Source of the DNA: Piper betle
Taxonomy: Eukaryota > Streptophyta > Magnoliopsida > Piperales > Piperaceae
Assembly (NCBI GenBank): GCA_033002965.1
Contig: JAURVB010002074.1
Location: forward strand, 1-64,000
DNA: 64,000 nt
Direction: 5' to 3'
Positions within the stretch are counted from its first letter, which is position 1; every line of letters begins with the position of its first letter. The position numbers and the translations under genes were made by a program. Positions 14,418-27,521 of this stretch are shown piece by piece. The notes under the pieces are model-generated. The model was not told the origin of the DNA and ran no database searches. It was given only the letters and a program-made list of their open reading frames with translations.

Positions 14418-14467
<50 letters not shown>
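14418..14467. repeat. (TA)n microsatellite
   Basis: About 25 uninterrupted TA units. Similar tracts occur at about 3809-3835, 18,265-18,309, 18,961-19,018, 21,198-21,224, 21,632-21,656, 26,811-26,838, 27,452-27,488, 28,193-28,222, 46,465-46,517, 48,219-48,233 and 48,905-48,922. Those at 27.5 and 28.2 kb continue into (GA)n. Confidence 0.95.
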
Positions 14468-14470
<3 letters not shown>

Positions 14471-15154
14471 AGAAAACGAATTCGATTATGACTTAAGTAA
14501 GCTTTAATTTAATTTGATTTGTTCACAAACCATGCATACCATGGATTCATGTAGCCAAAGTCGCCACGTTTGACTTTTCGTATAATAATTAACTAAGCCG
14601 TGTTGCGAGCTGCGGTTTAATTTGATATGTTGACCCTATGTTGACCCTATGTTATTGGCATTCATGCATGATCACCCATGTTAAATCAAGCAAACGTGAT
14701 TAGTTTGTTTGCGTTTTATGTAGCTTTCGCAAAAAACAAGGGTATTTGTGCACAAAATAATTTTAAATAATAATTTAGGGGAATTTTTTGGACATATATG
14801 GTTTTAAAACAGTATTTTGACTTTAAAAATGCTTCCAGTGTGTTTTTATTTGAAATGATAAGATTTTAATTGGGAGGAGCTTCATGTTTAAAAATAAGCC
14901 TTTTTAATATTATATAAAATTATTATTCAAAAATTCACACGTGTACTACTGTGTGTAGAAGGCTTTTGAATTTTTCACAAACGGAAAGTTCAAATTAGAA
15001 ATGTCATGATGAGAAGTATGTGAATGAGTTAATATTTAATAATTTAAAAGAGGGTGAAAAGTTCCAAGTTTATATAAAGAGCTATAGATCTCCGCTCCCG
15101 TATAGAGTTGAAGCTTGCGAATCGAGGGTCCTAGTGGGAGACTAGGTCATCTAA

Positions 15155-15815
15155 AGTAGGGGTGAGAATTGTTCGATCAAACCGGTCAAATGGATGGAGC
15201 CTAACTCATTTCTTTAATTTGGTTCGGTATTAGTTTGGTTTAATTATAATTTAGTTGAAACTGAAAACCAACAAAACTTAATTTTATAAGTTTGTTTGGA
15301 TTTCATTTTAAATCAAGCAAATCAAATAAATTAATAAATAGAAAGAAACTTATTTGTATCACTTTTTTCTACATTGTACATTTATTTATAGTCGTCATAA
15401 TATATAATAAATGTTTATAAATTTGTTATTTTGATTCAATTTATTAAAAATAATTTATTTGTGTATGTATAAGACTTGAAATTTTGAAATATTATATATT
15501 GTATACTTATTATATAATGTTTCAAATTAAAACATTATTTATGTAACTTTTCGTAATAAGTTTATAATTAACCCCTAATAATTTTTTATTTCATAAATAA
15601 AATTTAAGAATAATTAGAGCAAACACTAAAGAATGACACTGTTAATGATAGAAAACATCATTTATTATTTTGAATAATTTGGTTGAAGTTTGGTTATCAA
15701 TTATAATTTAATTTTTGTTTAGTCAACCAAATTACCCCAAATTTAATTAATTGGGTAAATGGTTCGGTTTGGTTTTAACCATACCAAGCAAATGATCAAC
15801 CCTAATCCAAACTCT
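15155..15815. mobile_element. hAT-like MITE candidate
   Basis: The left end AGTAGGGGTGAGAATTGTTC and the right end CAAATGATCAACCCTAATCC are imperfect inverted copies. TTTGGTTCGGT / ACCAAAC-type subterminal motifs lie inside both ends. Short AT-rich elements starting AGGGGTGAGAA and rich in GGTTCGGTT are common non-autonomous hAT-type insertions in plants. There is no transposase frame. Border precision is poor. Confidence 0.4.
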
Positions 15816-17316
15816 CATGGCCCTCCGGTTATTATTTATCATATTCCTTGTCAACTTGTCGTGAAATAAAAATTATCCATTTTATTGTTACCAATTTGTT
15901 CATCTTCTTACAAGTCCCAGTATTACGCAACCTTGGGTCCTTAGAAGCTTTCTACCATACCAAGTGGTACCACGAACTCCAGTCATTGGTACAGAGCTTG
16001 ATATCGAGCGCTAAGTTCCAATCTAAAAACTACTTGTGAAGTATGGTTGGTGTGAGTTTGGCGTCGAATATGAGAGTTATGTTTAATTAGATATAACTTT
16101 GAACATGAATAAATAGAAATTGAGGATGAAATCAGGGATATTTTAGTCAAGTAGAGAGAAAAGACAAGTCTACTTCTCATCCTAAAGAGGTAATATTGAT
16201 GGACCTAAAAAGGAAGATGTCGCAACATTAGAACGAGGAAGGACAAGACAATATTTCTATTTAGCATGTATCATAGAGATAAAGAAAAGTATGTTAGAAA
16301 AAATGCCGCGAGTTAGAAGAAAGTTGGCTAAGAAAATATATCCACCAACAACCAATTGGTTCTTTGAGCCAAGTCGTAAAAGCTTATTAAAATAAGAATA
16401 TTTTTCTTTTAATTTGGCTAACTTAACATTTTGAAATAATTTGGCTAAGAGCTGGAAATTGGCACTGACGACATGAGTCTAACATTTCAAATATAATAAT
16501 CTGCAATTTATCTTCGACGCAAATATCAGTCGCAAATTACTAATTATCAAAGTTATAATAATCTATATACCTTAATATATGTTTAATCGATTGGATAATT
16601 TCCTGCTATATTTTTAAAGTAAACAACTACTCCAATGGGTGAACGTGGAGAGTTGAATGATCAGCTTTCAAGCTTTCAATAGTTGAAGCCCAACATGACC
16701 ATTCCTTAAAATAACAGTATAGCCAATGTACATTATAGAGCTCGTAGTGTCTAGTCTGATATAGCTCTTCTTCTTTGTACTCAATCCTCCAAAATTAGTA
16801 AAGAGTAGATCAAATAGCTCTTGAAACCAAACAAATTGCACATCTGAATAGGTCCATATTGTATATATATTATATATATATATAGCTTTCAAGTTTACAA
16901 CTTGACAAGTCAGTACTGAGTATATCCTTCCTACCATTTGCTGTGAATCGTTGTTCCCACTTTGTTAATGCAAATGTGCTTGTCTACATGCATATTCTAG
17001 AGCTCGAAATATTCTCCAACGATATCATGATCAGTTCAAGCTTATGCATGCTCAAAGATTGACGAAACATGCTGTCCAAAAAAGACAAGTCAGAACCCTC
17101 TATATTTATCAATATAAATCTAATTATGCTTATAATGTCATATTCATATTGATTTTTAAACCTTTAGAAGATTCAGATAGTTGAAATGGGCAGATAATTA
17201 AACATCTCACTTTCAAGACTTTCCAACGTAGTGTAAAGTAAGGAAGTACGTATCTGTGATCTAATTTGGAAGAATCAGGAATACAGATATTCATGAAGAT
17301 TACCAAGGTAGCTAAT

Positions 17317-17390
17317 GGCGACGGCGTTGCTTGACCACAAACTAATGTTTTTTTGACGACCGCGTTGCTTGACCACAAACTAATGTTTTA
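17317..17390. repeat. Two-copy tandem duplication, about 39 bp apart
   Basis: The sequence GCGTTGCTTGACCACAAAC followed by TAATGTTTT occurs at about 17,320 and again at about 17,361. The copies are nearly identical, which suggests a recent slippage or double-strand-break repair duplication in non-coding DNA. Confidence 0.7.
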
Positions 17391-18271
17391 TAAAAATATA
17401 TATGTATAGTTAACATCTCACCATTTAGAATACAAATTATTACCCAAGTTTGTGATTGCCTTCCTCGTCGGCTTTCTGAACTAGTGAACAAAAATAATGC
17501 CCCATGGCCATATATAGATACATACATCCCTTGTGGCGGTTGCCGTCTTTTTGGAGGAAAATTGTCGACGTTGAAGGGATTTGGTCTTGACCATGAAGCA
17601 CAATTATATATTTTCGTCCAAAGAGGAAGTGAGAAGCATACCTATCACAGGATTCATTCAAAACATGTCTAATTTGCATTTCAACACTATTTTCTATTGC
17701 AATTATATATAATCAACTACTTACGAAGGGGGGATATATTAGTGCTAGAATCGGGAATTGCTTCATGTCAACGTTCTAATTAGTTAATTTTGGGCCAATT
17801 TATGACTGTGATGGGCCTCTCACTATCCTCGTAAATGGTCTTAAAATCCTCCAATTTTACTGCAAAAGCATGCAAACATATGACTGAGATTTACAAGCGG
17901 CTATTGCTGAAGTGTATGATCGATATATTCTTGAATGATGATGCATCGCATTGAACAAGCTTAACTATAATTGTAAGTGTAATATGATGTATTTAGCCGA
18001 TCAATCTTTTTGCGACTGACTTGCTATAGTTTAACAAGCCGATCAGATCTATTACAGAAAGCCCGCGGAACAAAACTAGACTTCCTCCCTTAATCGATCA
18101 CATTCTCCACGCATGTACGTAATAAACTTAAAGCATGCACCACTCCATCCACAGCTCGATCATTCTTGTTGATCAACAACATATAATTTAAAGGCTATCT
18201 TCAACATTTTCCAACAATTGAGGCTGAAAATCTGTGACAGCCCACTCATGAAACCAGAAGCATATATAACA

Positions 18272-18312
<41 letters not shown>

Positions 18313-18409
18313 ACAAACAAAGGGACCATATTGTTGTTGCAAATATTGAAAGTACAAATTGAGCACGCATTCCTCTCATCAGAACCTGCACCAAACCCGC
18401 AGTGATTAA

Positions 18410-18958
18410 CTAGTAAAGCCGCTGTCTCCAGTCACGCCACCATCTCCGCCTAAAATGCAAAAAAACACAGCACAACAACCCCATGATCATGATGACAACA
18501 TATTTTATATTAACATGAAGATGAAAATTAAACATCACATATATGATCATATCTGGTAATTGAATATCATTTGACAAACGTTATGTGAAAACTTATCAAT
18601 GAATATATAACATGATTTACCAGTAGAAATCCCATCTCGGTCGGATCTTGGTCATCTGATTTTCGCCGTAGGGGTAGTCGGTCTCGGCCCTCTTGGTGTT
18701 CTGGAAAGCGCAGCATCCGATGCAGTAGATGCCGATGAGGAAGACGAGGACGACGATGTTGAGGACGGCTAGCTTGCGCCAGTCGCGGCGGATGTCCTCG
18801 AGGACGCCGGCCCGGCAGGAGTCGCAGTCGTAGCAGAGCTGGGAGGGGCGTTGCTCCACCGCGTGCAGTCTGGGTCCTGCGCGCTCATCATCTCCGTGCT
18901 CCCGTAGCCGCATGCCGATGGCGGCTTGCAACACCCTGACTGCAAATAAATTCACCAC

Positions 18959-19008
<50 letters not shown>

Positions 19009-20501
19009 TATATATATGTTGTTCATAATTCGTATAAACTTTGTATGAACCAAATATTACTATTATGCTAAGAACAACTAGGTGACGAATAATAACTCTG
19101 AAAGCTATGCCTATAAGAAAAAAAAAGGTAGCAATGAAAATAAATTAATCGTCGTCGTCAAAAAAATCATAGTTTTTTCCCACTTTTTATGAGTTTTTTC
19201 GTGAATTAATGATGCCCTGTTAATTTTCTTGTAATATTCCAATTACTCAGCGGCGAACAAAAAGGAAGGATCATTTTTTGGACCAGTTAATTAATTTCAA
19301 CAGTAATACTTGGTTGCTGGGCCCCTGTTAAATAAAATCCACACATCTCTAAGTGACAAGTTTATGGTTTTTACGTTTGCCTTACTCCTTCAAATAGTGT
19401 CAAGACGTTTCTGACCTTCAGATGGTTGAAAATATTCTTGGTATGGTAATTACCCTCAAAATAGCACAATTCTAACTGCAATGAATATTTATGTCGTGAC
19501 ATCAATTCTTATTCTTATTAATAAAAGAAAAATCAAAAGTCTTGTTAACATGAAAAATAAAAAATTCAACCAATCAAAATAATCTATTAAATTATTATAA
19601 TCTACCTATTGACCATTTACTTAAAATTTATTTTGAAAATCAAAATTTATCATCGTTTCATTCAATTGAGAGTTATGTATATTTATAAAGTCGAAGCCTA
19701 TCTCTTATATAGGCCAGCCTCTGATGCAACATATATGCATAACTTAGCTCTTTATAAATTAATTTTTTAACTATAGTAGTGGATAAATTGAAATTTTAAT
19801 ATGCATAACTATAATGAAAAAAATTATAGTTAGCTAAACTCAAAAACTAGGAATCTATTGTGAATATCTAATCATGATATTGATTTTTTCTCCAAATTAA
19901 AGACCAAATTTTGATTAGATGATTGATGATTGATAATTTTAAAATAATGGTGGTGCTAGCTGCTGACTATTAGTAATTTTAAAAAAAGAATCTGGACAAA
20001 CAAACGGACCTGGATAGGAGTCATGTCCCTTTGCAGGTAATCGAGCGGCGTCCACGAACTGAGCTTGGCGCAGGTAGTCGAGCTAAGTATACAGCTCCGG
20101 ATCCGGACCCAGTTATCCGGGTCTCGGACGCGGTTCCGGAGCCAGGCCGAGTAGTCGCGGAGGTGGTACTCCCGGTACGCCCGGCCGGCGACGGCGCCGC
20201 CGCCGCCGCTGGCCGTAACGACGAAGCCGAAGACGGTGAGGGCGAGGAGGGCGGCGATGAGGAAGACCATGACGAGTAGGTAGAGCCAGAGCGCCCAAGC
20301 GACGCGGAAGCAGGCGCCGACGAAGCCGGCGAGGGAGACGACGAGGACGACGAAGCCGACGGCGAGGAGCGGCGTCTGGAGGAAGCTCTCGCAGGTGGTG
20401 TTGCTCTTCGCCATCCACAGGCCGCCGGCGATGAGCGGGATGGAGGCTATCATCGTGAACAGGTTCAAGAATCCAATCACCGTGTTGCTGAACCGGTACA
20501 T
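18410..20501 (-). CDS. Tetraspanin (TET8-like), one frame break in exon 2
   Basis: Tetraspanins are four-helix membrane scaffold proteins; plant members mark exosomes and plasma-membrane domains. Exons: 20501-20010 (164 codons), 18939-18621 and 18449-18410, with canonical splice sites. Exon 1 gives a short cytoplasmic start (MYRFSNTVIGFLNLFTMIAS), helices 1-3 and the first part of the large extracellular loop. Exon 2 opens with SGCCKPPSACGYG, the plant tetraspanin GCCK signature, and continues to DCTRWSNAP. The conserved continuation SQLCYDCDSCRAGVLEDIRR, helix 4 and the C-tail are in another frame. The break is at about 18,843-18,850, a G-rich run, and fits one missing base. With it counted the protein would be about 283 residues, normal for the family. 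Exon 3 encodes the basic RRWWRDWRQRLY tail. Exon 1 is strikingly GC-rich. The break could be a sequencing error or a real inactivation. Confidence 0.88.
18961..19018. repeat. (TA)n in tetraspanin intron 1
   Basis: An almost pure (TA)n tract begins about 20 bp upstream (minus strand sense) of the exon 2 acceptor. It therefore replaces much of the region where a polypyrimidine tract or branch point would sit. Confidence 0.9.
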
Positions 20502-20598
20502 CTTCTTCCCTCTTCGTTCTTGCCGTTAATTTGCCAGAACTAGAACTTGGGTGGTGTCTGGTTTGCGGGAAGAGTAAGCTTTGTGTGATGGATATATT

Positions 20599-20605
20599 CT
20601 TTATA
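20599..20605 (-). promoter_or_regulatory. Candidate TATA box of tetraspanin gene
   Basis: TATAAAG on the minus strand lies about 98 bp upstream of the start codon, a plausible distance for a plant core promoter with a short 5' UTR. Supported by sequence and position only. Confidence 0.4.
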
Positions 20606-21192
20606 TTGAGGTGGAGAAGAGAGGGGGAGCTTTTGCTTTTGCTTTTCCTTAGTCTGTGTTATCTGCTTTTGCCTTCTCCAACGCACAAAGAGGTGACGAT
20701 GGAGCAGCGAATATATTTGTAAATGAGTTCCCTCTCTGAGTATACGTTTTGGTAACTATTATGAGGTTTTATTCTTGCATGACAGTGAGCGTGCATGGAT
20801 AGATAATTAGAATTGTCGTTAATTTTTTTTTAAATTCTTTTTTACATGAACCTCCTCTAAATAAACCCCAGCTCTCCCTGCTCCAAAGGGGATTCATTTG
20901 GATAGAACTAGTAAAAAAGCTCTCTCATTATTTTTTTTAGCACTGATTACATCAAAGAGATTGTGTTTTTAAGGAACTAAAAATATTATATTAGGCTGCT
21001 TGTAGGAAATTATAATGTCACGGGCATTTTTGGCGGGTTCCGTTTGATTAATTTTGGTTGTAACCATCACTAATAGTTGTATCCTTCAAATTATATTAGG
21101 CTGTTTAGATTGAAATTGCTTACATAAATGCCAAGACTTGGTGTAGTGTTAGATGATAATTCAATTGGAGGATGCCTTTGGTGTCTCATAAA

Positions 21193-21224
<32 letters not shown>

Positions 21225-22151
21225 TATGTAAAGCTGTGGCTTGTAAAACATTTACCTGAGTTACTAATTTCTATGTTGGTTTAATTTTTTCACATAATTG
21301 TTTGCTGGAAGCCAAGTGTCAGCTTTTGCATATTCTTTTCTTAAAGGCAGGGTAGGGGAAAATATGTTACTTCCTTTAAAAAATAAAGCTGATTCGCCCA
21401 TCGATATTTGTCCACTACTGCAAGTTCTTATTAGAACTATCCGATTCATAATGTTAAAAAGTCAATAAAGAATTCCCAATATTTGTACACTTGCAATTAA
21501 ATAATGTCTTAAACATTTTGATGATAAGATTAAAAAAACCGTTACATGGTCTAATCATATGCACTACTATCACCAGTGACTTGCTTTATAAATTTGGACA
21601 TTTGCAATAGCAATTTCTTATCGTTTAGGCTTATATATATATATATATATATATATCCTCTTTCTCTATTTGATGTAATTGGGTAATACCCGGGTCCACA
21701 TATTTTTATTTTATATGTATGTAATATTTTATGGGCTCTCTTTGATTAGTACAAAATAAATGTAAATAACATAAAAATTTAAAATGGACAACCTTAATAA
21801 TAAGTAGTGTAGATCTAATAAATTTTTTAAGATAAATTGGTGCATGTTTATTATATTTTGTATTGAAATAATCTTTTTAAAAATTATATAGAACCGAAAT
21901 TAGGGAGAAAGTATGAGTATATAAGTAGTAAGATATATATTAAGTAAATAATTCAAACGGTTGATTATGTGTTGAAGCTCTTCTCATAATTAATCTTGAG
22001 TCTAACATTTATTTAAACTTAAAAAAATTAAGCCAAAATAGATTTTTCTTTTTATGAGCAAACTTGTTTAATTGGGGGAAAAAAAAGCTTCAATCTTTGG
22101 TCTCCTCGTTGGCGCCATTTCCAGGTACAGTTCAACTCCTTGTACAAATCC
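20606..22151. other. Divergent intergenic region between tetraspanin and NF-YB
   Basis: This stretch separates two genes transcribed away from each other and must hold both promoters. It is AT-rich with (TA)n at about 21,198-21,224 and 21,632-21,656. No conserved reading frame is seen. Confidence 0.6.
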
Positions 22152-23409
22152 ATGGCCGACGACGACGCCTCGTCCTCCGTGAAGGAGCAGGACAAGTGCC
22201 TCCCCATCGCCAACATCAGCCGGATCATGAAGAAGGCGCTGCCCCCGACCGGGAAGATTGCCAAGGACGCCAAGGAGACGATGCAGGAGTGCATCTCCGA
22301 GTTCATCAGCTTCGTCACCAGCGAGTTCGTTCTTCGTTTCTTCCCTTTTTTGTTTGTCTTTTTTTTGTTTGGTGTCGTAATAATGGCGTCTTGGTGAGAT
22401 TTTGGTGGTGGTGGGTAGAGGGTGGGGTTTTTGTGCTTATGCTGAGTTTTCTGTTGAAGGGCGAGTGGTAAGTGCCAAAAGGAGCAGCGGAAGACGATCA
22501 ATGGTGATGACCTGCTTTGGGCGATGGCGACTTTGGGGTTTGAGGATTACCTCGACCCTCTCAAGCTCTACCTGCAAAAATTCCGAGAGGTTGGTAAAAA
22601 TCGTTTTTTTTTTCAGATTACGAATGTTGTTTGTCTGACCTTTTTCTTTTGTTTGCATGCTGTCTGGCCTGGGAAATTTGCGTATGCAGATGGAGGTATG
22701 TGAACGAAGGGATATGTTGTGTTGTTTTGCAGAAAATGTTGGTATTGTTAGTCGCTGAATAGCTTTAGTCCTGTTGTATATTGTTATTTGAACAGGTTGA
22801 CGGCAAAGGAGTCCTGAAAGCTGGTGTTCAGCCCGGCCTTGACAATGAGGTGATTTTTCTTTTTTCCTTTTTTTGGTAGTGATTTTGCTATTTGCTTCTG
22901 TATGTTGTGCCAATATTGCGGGTTGTTCTGCTTCAGGTGTTTGTAGGTCGTTGGATTATTTTTGAAACAGTATGTTAGTGGTCTGTTTGGTATATTTTCT
23001 GATTAAATTTAGCCAAAAGTAATCACATAGATCCTATTTTAGGGTTCCCCCAACACCCTTAGGGTATCTGGTGGAAGAATAAGAAGAAGAAAAGTACTTG
23101 ATGATGATTATGTTGTTTCAGCGTTATCTATTTGATTATGCTTGTTTACTTTTTAGTCTCTATAATTTTCACACTTGTTTTGGTAACATTCTCAAGATAC
23201 TATTGCACACTGATTATTGCAGCAGGTTGGTCACCAAAACTCTTATGCATAAAAAATATTCTTTCAATTGCAGACATCTTTGTGTTGCTATTTGTAATAG
23301 CTTTATTAGGCCATTGAATTCCAATTGCTGACTTTTTTCTTTTTAGTTAAATTGGTTCATTTATTTGTTGCAGCTTAAGGGTCACGTGGTTCTAGGTAGT
23401 GTCAATTGA
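22152..23409 (+). CDS. NF-YB: Nuclear transcription factor Y subunit B (NF-YB)
   Basis: NF-YB pairs with NF-YC through a histone fold and, with NF-YA, binds CCAAT boxes. Exon 1 (22152-22324) encodes [20 protein letters not shown] plus [20 protein letters not shown] and the start of the helix ending FVTSE. Exon 2 (22460-22589) encodes [20 protein letters not shown] through KLYLQKFRE. This is the complete histone fold of the NF-YB1/8/10 type. Conserved continuation (Met-Glu-x-Asp) needs a 6-base microexon at 22690-22695, then exon 4 (22796-22849, [18 protein letters not shown]). A short final exon 23374-23409 ending in TGA keeps phase and would give 132 residues, but this C-terminus is a guess. 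A conserved Asp in ASDKCQ is Gly here (ASGKCQ), and REQDRY is KEQDKC, so this is a diverged paralogue. The TTG-initiated frame upstream has no ATG, so 22152 is the start. Confidence 0.85.
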
Positions 23410-25420
23410 AGTTACTAGTTGTATTTACTTTCATTGTTACTTTTACTTCTAGAAGGAATGGCTGATTTCTTGACAAAAGTTCTTCATGTTTATTGCATTA
23501 CATATGCTTTCTGATCCTGTTCTGAAGCCATTTCCTTCTGTGAAAAAACTGTGGGCATGTCAATGATTTGCTAGTGTGTATAGACTCCTAACTAACAAGG
23601 AAACAGACTCTACTGGTGCACCACCAGCACACTCTCTTCTTATTCAGCAACATGATCAAAGAATATAAGAGTCATGACACTAGTACCTAATTAGCCTATG
23701 ACACCACATAAGACACCACCAAGTAACTGGGTGAATTGTTTTTTCCTGAGTACTTTGCTGATGGGTTCAAGCAGTGACTTTAATTGCTAGAATGGGATTG
23801 TGTGTGAGGGTTTCAAGTTTCAATTTTTTGTTTGAACTTAGGCAGTTCCTGGATACACTTCTGTGTGTCGTCTGCATTTCTTGTTTAGCATAGTTTTTAC
23901 TAAATTCCCAGGATTGGATGTTAGGGATGAAACTGACAAATGGAGTTATTTACGGGAGATGAGATTTGGGTACTCACTTAGATGAAAAAAAATAAATAAC
24001 TTTTTTCACTTTATAAAACTATGTTAAACTTGCTCAGTTGTTGACTGACTGATATGCAAAGGACCAAGCACCCTTCCAAAGGATAATGATTGCTTATCTG
24101 AATTGAGTGATAATTGTGTTTCTTGTAGATGTTCTTATAAAAATTGAAGGATATGACTGTTGGATTTGGTACAGCTTTGCTTGACTAATTTTTTTGATTC
24201 TGAAAAGAATATATTTCTTTCCAAGCTTCAGAAAAGAATATTTGATGTGGACTTTGTAGGTTTTGTTAGGTGTTGTTTTCTCGGTGAGCTTATTGATTAA
24301 GAGTTGATTTGCAAATTAAAAACTACGATGTTAATGTCTGTTTATTAATATTCCAAACTAAGTTTTTTCCCCCTAATGCAGTCGTAACAGCAACATGATG
24401 TTGTGCTACCAATGCACAACTGTGAATAAGATCATATTTGGGGCAAAATTAGAGATTTGGCTGACATTGCTGAAACTGATTAGTGGTCACTGACATTCGT
24501 AATATCGACTATAACTTTGTTACATTAAGCGGACCACCATTATTTTGGTATTTGTGGTTTTAAGGTTCTATTTTGACGTGTTATTCACTGTAGAAGTGCA
24601 TGGTTACATGCTTTTTTCACTATTTGATGGTTGTGCGGCTTTTTGTATGAAATGTTAGGAATTTCCAACTCTCAATCAAGAAACTCTTTAAAGTTCATTC
24701 TGCCCCATCTTAATTGTTAAACAAATCTGTAATCCGAAGGAAAGATTAATGTCTGCGACTCTGTTTGCACTTTAGCCTAAACTGATGTAACCTCCAGGTA
24801 TTATGGATGGCATGCGGCCGGTAGAATTCTATGGAAATCAGAAAGGTGCCTTTTCCTTCTTTTTCGATTTTACTTTACTGAGTGGAGCTGAGAAGAATAA
24901 AGTTTCCACTAAACGTTTGCTTTGTCTGGAGACAATTCTTTTCTGCCACACTGAATTCACCATTCTTATCTTGATTCAAGGAGAAAAAGAATTACTCTTC
25001 TTTTTTTTTTGAGGCAATTATTTAAGCATCACACACCTAAAGCAAAAAAAATGATATAAATATATAATAAATTGTGCTGTAAAACAAACTTTGTTTTAGA
25101 ATTGAATGGTCACTAAAGCATACTTTTTCAATATGTGCGTATATAATTTCCTAACTGTTTATAGCCACTAATTCAAGCGGAACCAACAAAGTTGCAATTA
25201 GATTCATCTATTGACACATAACAAACAATTATTCTCCCGGCTGTTTCTTGAACGGGAGATATCGACTATTCCCTAGGAATAGGATAAAGAATAATTTTCC
25301 AGCAATTGCTGTGATTTGCCAAAGTCACTGTGTCCTAACTTCTTTGTCCTGCAGTAGAGTGAAGCACCCAGTCTTTGTTAGAGAAGATGTGTTACAAAAA
25401 GGGCTATTTGGAACAAATCT
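23410..25420. other. NF-YB downstream region; no certain exon
   Basis: AT-rich sequence between two convergent genes. A short open stretch at about 24,797-24,845 (ATGGATGGCATGCGGCC and on, encoding MDGMRPVEFYGNQKG) is GC-richer than its surroundings and follows a pyrimidine-CAG-like context. It could be a distal NF-YB exon or an untranslated exon, but I cannot tie it to the family C-terminus. Nothing else is recognised. Confidence 0.4.
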
Positions 25421-26810
25421 TCAAGCCCCAGCACAGGCGAAAGCTCCATTAGCAGCAGCCCTTTTATCCTCAATCCTGTGGCAGAGTGGAACTCTCGTAC
25501 CCTGCTCTCTGAGTTGATTTACCATCTCATTTAGCCACTCAAAGGTGAGCTTTGACTGAGCATTTAGCTCTTCTCTCACTTGTGGGCATGATCTGAACCA
25601 GTCTCCCAACATTTTGTGAACATGAGAACGAACCATCCGCCAAGGAACCGGATATCTCTCACACATCTTTAAATACTCTGCTGCTAGAACAGTCTGATCC
25701 AATCCACAATCTACAAAGTTATCCTCATCAGCTTCTCTCCATTCACTCGTTGAATAACCAGCAAAAAGAGCTGGGTTTTCAAGAAGAGACTCTGCTGAAA
25801 GAACACCTTCAACTCCAGTAGACTCTATACGGCTATAAACGTCACCTACATGGCGCACATTTCCATTGGCAAGTACAGGAATACTAACATCATCACGGAC
25901 AGCTTTAATGGCATCCCATCTTTTTCATTCCTCGTTCGACCATGGACTGCCAAAAGAGAACAACCAGCCTCTTCTAGCACTTTAGCGTATGAGATTGTGT
26001 CTACTAGATTGGGAAATACTCTGATTTTGCACGAAATTGGAACATGAAGATTTGTAGAAAGTTTGCGGACAAGGGACTTAACAAGGGGAAGATTGTCCAT
26101 AAGGAATGCTCCATAATTACCTCGCTAGCAATTCGCTGTGGGCATCTGCAAAGAAAATTTTACATGAGACATCTAGGCTGTGCAGTAAGCGTGAATATTT
26201 TTTCTATCAGGCTTCATTTGATTCAAGCAACATATATAATTTCCATGAGAGGTTAGAAGCGCAGATTTTTAAAAGAAATTTACAGAATGGACATTTCTAA
26301 ATTCACACACCTCAGAAAGAAAGGAACATAGTTCACAATAGTCTAGTTGCTGGGTTAATCAATATAAATCAAACTTTAAGGGTGATGCAAATAAAGAGAG
26401 CAAACAATAACCACAACATGTTATCTTCCCGGAGAAAAAATTAAATCTGAAGTCAAGTGACCCAAACTGCAACGAAGTACTGGGTGAACACAAAGACTAT
26501 TACCTTTGCTGAGTCTTGGATGAAAATGATCAGTCTAAAGTTGCTTATCTACATACCCTTACTAAAAACTGATTGCATTCATAAGTTTCTAGAACAATAG
26601 CGGATGACATTTCTAGACGAGTTGATCAAGCTCCCGCATTTTCAATATAAGCAAGTAAATTTTAAGTCGGATGTAAAATTTTAAAATTCTATATTCCTAA
26701 TAGGCTAGTAAATCAATAACAGCTACGAACACTGTTTTGAAGATCAAGCTAGCAAAACATACAACAAACATATCATAAAGATATGAGCAGGAATGTTCAT
26801 CTATATACAT

Positions 26811-26841
<31 letters not shown>

Positions 26842-27448
26842 AATTCTATGGTGCATTGCCAAAAAGAGCAGCGCACCATGCGGCGCCAAATTTGGGCCAC
26901 TGGATTGAAATCCAGCGGCCCAGATTTCATAGGCCGCCCAGACCCACCAGCCCGCACACCCGCTTGACCACTCTACCACCCTCGTCCCCCCCTCGGCCGG
27001 TGGCCCCTCCGCTGCTACCCGCTCCCTGCCATGGCGCCGCATCCTGTCGCCCCCTCTCACTCCGTCGGCGCTCTCCCCGCCAGCGCCAGTCCTGCCGCCG
27101 CGCCCCACCCCGTCACAGGGCAGGAGTGAGGCGGCGGGATGGGGAGGGAGCGGCGCTTGGGGAGGGTGGCGGGCAGCCGCAGGCAAGGGCGGCGGGGGGT
27201 TGGAAGGGGCAGCCGGGGGCGAGGGGGAACGGGGGGGGGCGGGTGGCGGGGGTCTTCGCGGTTGGGGCACCGCCGGTGGTGGGGCGGGGATGGGCGGGCT
27301 CGTCCAGCAAACCACCGCGGACAAGTGGGCAGGCGGGTCTAAGATCCAGTTTGGGGCAGTGAAATTTGGGCCGCTGGATTTCAATCCAGCAGCCCAAATT
27401 TGGCAACGCATGGTGCGCTACCAAAAAGGGCAACATATCATAGCGCTG

Positions 27449-27452
<4 letters not shown>
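26811..27452. mobile_element. (TA)n-flanked GC-rich element with palindromic terminal arms
   Basis: Between (TA)n tracts at 26,811-26,838 and 27,452-27,488 lies an insert of about 610 bp. The left arm has GCCAAAAAGAGCAGCGCACC, then a 30-bp hairpin at 26,893-26,922. The right arm has the same hairpin inverted at 27,367-27,396, then GCATGGTGCGCTACC and AAAAAGGGCAAC. The two arms are therefore terminal inverted repeats of roughly 80-95 bp. The interior is very GC-rich, contains no conserved coding sequence, and encodes only low-complexity Pro/Arg/Gly frames. This is a non-autonomous DNA element. Insertion within or next to TA microsatellites recalls rice Micron-type elements, but the sequences cannot be compared here. 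Confidence 0.6.

Positions 27453-27521
<69 letters not shown>

Larger units (their letters stand above)
11471..18409. other. Intergenic, AT-rich; no gene seen
   Basis: Nearly 7 kb with no conserved reading frame on either strand. The longest open frame (13688-14005, 105 codons) matches no family I know and has no introns or signals around it. Contents recognised are a long (TA)n microsatellite at 14,418-14,467, a hAT-like MITE candidate at about 15,155-15,815, a (TA)-rich tract near 16,863, a 39-bp-period duplication at 17,317-17,390, and (TA)n at about 18,265-18,309. A 12-bp direct repeat (TGTTGACCCTAT) occurs twice near 14,627-14,651. Confidence 0.6.

Noticed and set aside
24803..25012. 69-codon open frame starting MDGMRPVEFYGNQKG
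   Set aside because: Could be a distal NF-YB exon, but the rest is poly-Phe and intron-like and no family match supports it; left as a note in the region entry.
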